64,000 bases of DNA from Trypanosoma brucei gambiense DAL972 (lineage: Eukaryota; Euglenozoa; Kinetoplastea; Trypanosomatida; Trypanosomatidae). How positions within the stretch are numbered: position 1 is the stretch's first letter; every line of letters starts with the position of its first letter. Below, one piece after another: positions 61,807 to 64,000 of this stretch. The stretch lies in the NCBI RefSeq assembly GCF_000210295.1, contig NC_026734.1, forward strand, positions 248,001 to 312,000, written 5' to 3'. The translations under genes and the position numbers were made by a program. Below the pieces are notes generated by a model that worked only from the letters and a program-made list of their open reading frames with translations, searched no databases and was not told where the DNA came from.

Positions 61807-64000
61807 ATGTCGGAGTTCGAACTTATGAGTGAACTGAGTGAAAGCGCAGCAAAGGGTGCGCTCAGCGAACAGGCAGAAGATGGTCATCGTACCTACTCTC
61901 CTGGGCCTGAAGAGGAAGAAAACCCTGATGCAGCAGGGCGTGAAGGCGCGGCAAAAGATGGATTGGATGCTCATGCTGAAGAGGCCTCCCCAGCGCCATC
62001 ACCTGCAGGTGAATCGGATGAAAAGGCCAGCAAATCTGAGCATGAAAGTGAAGCGAAGGAAGGGTCGGGTGGCCGTGCTGAGGAAGCTTCCCCAGCGCCA
62101 TCACCTGCAGGTGAATCGGATGAAAAGGCCAGCAAATCTGAGCATGAAAGTGAAGCGAAGGAAGGGTCGGATGGCCGTGCTGGGGAAGCTTCTCCAGCGC
62201 CATCACCTGCAGGTGAATCGGATGAAAAGGCCAGCAAATCCGAGCATGAGAGTGAGGCAAAGGAAGGGTCAGATGGCCGTGCTGAAGAGGCCTCCCCAGC
62301 GCCATCACCTGCAGGTGAATCGGATGAAAAGGCCAGCAAATCTGAGCGGGAAAGTGAGGCAAAGGAGGGGTCAGATGGCCGTGCTGAAGAGGCTTCCCCA
62401 GCGCCATCACCTGCAGGTGAATCGGATGAAAAGGCCAGCAAATCTGAGCGGGAAAGCGGGACCGCTGACGGGTCAAGCGGTCGTCCTGAAGAAGTTTCCC
62501 ATGCGTTTTCACCTAATAGGGAATTGGAGGACAAGGCCAATAAATCGGGAGGCGAGAGTGTGACCAAGGGCTCGGATGGCCGCCCCGAAGATATTTCTCA
62601 TCCGTTTTCACCTAATAGGGAATTGGAAGAAAAAGCCAATAAATCGGAAGGCGAGAGTGTAACCAAAGATGGATCGGATGGTCATGCTGAAGAAACGTCT
62701 CCAGTGCAGTCACCTGAAGGAGAGGTGGGCGAAAGGTCTGCCAGGGCAGGATCTGATCATGAGGAACAGAAAGGCGAATCATGTTTCGATGACCGTGACA
62801 CTGGCAATGATCAGGCTGTTGACCGCAATGCTCACGATGCAGCGCCCCATTTGGACGACAAACACACCAATGGGGCCGCTGCAGATGCTACCGATGCACC
62901 ACGCCACACTCAAGAGGTCAACGACCTGTTCAAGCCTCGAATGACACCTTACAAACAGCCTGACCGTTGGGATCCCATTGAAACCTATCTGGGAGAGGAT
63001 GTCAGTGATGAGTTGGAGATCACCACGGCACGTAAGCCCGTTTTCACCGATGAGGAGAAAGCTGACGTGCCAACCTTTAAGAATGGCGAACCAGACTATG
63101 AGGGTGAGTACCTTTCATGTTTCGATGAGCCTAATCTGCTGTACCGTATTTACAATCGTGAGGAGAAGACGTGGGCCTTCTACAACGACACATACAGCTA
63201 TGAGATGCATGTACGATTCACCTTTGCTAAACTCTCAAAACTTCAGGCACTGGGGAACACGAAGATGTACACTCAAGAGACAGGTGAGCATATTGCGGAA
63301 GTCATTGTATATCCTCGGGAGACCGAGATGTTCGTCAAGGGAAATGCTAATGGCTTTACAAGCAAGCTTCGAGCAGTCCCTCTAACGGAGGAGTACTACG
63401 CCAGGCGGCAAGAATTGGCAAACAACAAGATTCAAGAAGAAATCGCTCGCGTCAAAAGTATCGTTGGCGATGTAACAGATTCGGAGCAGGTTCTCAAGGC
63501 CTGTGTTGAAAATGGCATCCCTTTTGTTGACCTTGAGTTTCCACCATGTCAAGACTCTTTGGCGACCGGTGCAAAAAAGCCATTCAAACGCCTTCCATGG
63601 GTTCGTCCTTCGCAATGCCTCCCCGATTACATGGCTGATCAGGTGCGCCTCTTCCGAGGACCAATTCGACCTGGCCAGGTGGACCAAGGAGAACTGGGTG
63701 ACAGTTGGGTCATGTGCTCTATAGCGGTGCTGACGGAGCGACCAGACAAGGTCGTCAACATGTTTCGTCACCCAACCGACCCAGAATTGGGTAAGAAGGA
63801 GCGTTCTGTGGGCGGTTACCGCGTATCTCTCAACAAGAATGGGCAATGGCGCAGCGTGATTGTGGATGACTATCTTCCCATGTCTGGTGGCAGGCTAAAA
63901 TATGCAAAAAGCAGATACGACCTCGCGGAAATATGGCCATGCATTCTGGAGAAAGCCTTCGCCAAGCTGCATAATAGTTATGCCAATATCTGCTCCGGTG
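61807..64000 (+). CDS. Calpain-like protein, catalytic Cys replaced by Ser, 3' end outside window
   Basis: Open from the ATG at 61807 to the window end (731 codons, incomplete). Residues ~1-52 are acidic. About 53-320 is an array of 34-residue repeats rich in Ser, Pro, Glu, Lys and Ala (five near-identical and three diverged units). About 423-530 resembles the kinetoplastid calpain N-terminal domain (domain I-K, DUF1935). The protease domain then starts: 'QVDQGELGDSWVMCS' corresponds to the calpain Q-G-x-x-G-D-C-W block, but the nucleophile is Ser633. His and Asn positions lie beyond the window. Kinetoplastid calpain-like proteins often lack catalytic residues and act as cytoskeleton- or membrane-associated structural proteins. 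There is no N-terminal Met-Gly-Cys lipidation signal. T. brucei has a calpain-like gene cluster on chromosome 1 (recollection). Confidence 0.92.
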   Translation, partial: MSEFELMSELSESAAKGALSEQAEDGHRTYSPGPEEEENPDAAGREGAAKDGLDAHAEEASPAPSPAGESDEKASKSEHESEAKEGSGGRAEEASPAPSPAGESDEKASKSEHESEAKEGSDGRAGEASPAPSPAGESDEKASKSEHESEAKEGSDGRAEEASPAPSPAGESDEKASKSERESEAKEGSDGRAEEASPAPSPAGESDEKASKSERESGTADGSSGRPEEVSHAFSPNRELEDKANKSGGESVTKGSDGRPEDISHPFSPNRELEEKANKSEGESVTKDGSDGHAEETSPVQSPEGEVGERSARAGSDHEEQKGESCFDDRDTGNDQAVDRNAHDAAPHLDDKHTNGAAADATDAPRHTQEVNDLFKPRMTPYKQPDRWDPIETYLGEDVSDELEITTARKPVFTDEEKADVPTFKNGEPDYEGEYLSCFDEPNLLYRIYNREEKTWAFYNDTYSYEMHVRFTFAKLSKLQALGNTKMYTQETGEHIAEVIVYPRETEMFVKGNANGFTSKLRAVPLTEEYYARRQELANNKIQEEIARVKSIVGDVTDSEQVLKACVENGIPFVDLEFPPCQDSLATGAKKPFKRLPWVRPSQCLPDYMADQVRLFRGPIRPGQVDQGELGDSWVMCSIAVLTERPDKVVNMFRHPTDPELGKKERSVGGYRVSLNKNGQWRSVIVDDYLPMSGGRLKYAKSRYDLAEIWPCILEKAFAKLHNSYANICSG
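61966..62770 (+). repeat. 102-bp (34-codon) tandem repeats in the calpain-like gene
   Basis: The codon starting 'SPAPSP' recurs at 61987, 62089, 62191, 62293 and 62395 (exact 102-bp steps). It recurs in diverged form at 62497, 62596 (99-bp step) and 62698. The first five units are nearly identical, the last three more diverged, a pattern of recent amplification or gene conversion at the 5' side. Confidence 0.97.

Noticed and set aside
61589..61828. + strand frame with an N-terminal hydrophobic leader just before the calpain-like gene
   Set aside because: It overlaps the calpain-like start in another frame and would be cut by the likely splice acceptor at 61679-61680. It has no family match, so I did not call it a gene, though a decayed leader is possible.
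61862..62567. Long minus-strand open frames (216 and 198 codons) within the repeat array of the calpain-like gene
   Set aside because: They are antisense shadows created by the in-phase 102-bp repeats; the + strand frame is continuous and has family domains.
1..64000. CRISPR arrays, bacterial operons or bacterial insertion sequences
   Set aside because: Nothing of this kind is present; the sequence is clearly from a eukaryotic trypanosomatid.

Overview
This window looks like nuclear DNA of a kinetoplastid, most likely Trypanosoma brucei or a very close relative. The evidence is long intronless genes on one strand, T-rich intergenic DNA with polypyrimidine-AG trans-splice acceptors before start codons, a RIME retroposon with a 12-bp target duplication, a VSG-related gene and a kinetoplastid calpain-like gene. 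The gene set (a TOR-family kinase close to a calpain-like gene) fits my recollection of chromosome 1, but I could not search this.

Layout. From 1 to 48163 every convincing gene is on the + strand, as in a directional (polycistronic) cluster. In order: a 5'-truncated PIN-domain protein; two basic, low-complexity kinetoplastid proteins that share a 15-residue motif; a WD40 protein with a C-terminal zinc domain like GATOR2/SEA subunits; an ATAD5/ELG1-like clamp-unloader ATPase with a 34-serine tract; a MORN-repeat protein; an unrecognised 441-residue protein; a 2903-residue TOR-family kinase (probably TOR4); a zuotin/DNAJC2-like J protein; a YIF1-like Golgi membrane protein; and PRP38. The intergenic spacers are unusually long (up to 4 kb) and full of microsatellites.

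From about 48.2 to 61.8 kb the organisation changes. A single intact minus-strand gene encodes a VSG-B-like (VSG-related) protein. It sits among decayed minus-strand surface-protein-like sequence, an internal duplication, a diverged Pr77-like retroposon relic and one near-perfect RIME. Strand composition changes from A/C-rich to G/T-rich near 55.4-57 kb, which marks a probable divergent transcription start zone. From 57.3 to 61.6 kb I see almost no coding sequence. The + strand resumes at 61807 with a calpain-like protein that has an N-terminal 34-residue repeat array and a Ser in place of the catalytic Cys; it runs off the window end.

Themes. Two genes could relate to nutrient/TOR signalling (the kinase and the GATOR2-like protein). 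Others serve genome maintenance, splicing, co-translational folding and ER-Golgi traffic. In trypanosomes shared transcription of a cluster does not imply shared function. The most interesting parts are the mosaic strand-switch region, the shared motif in the two adjacent novel proteins, and the TOR kinase with its apparently altered FRB segment.
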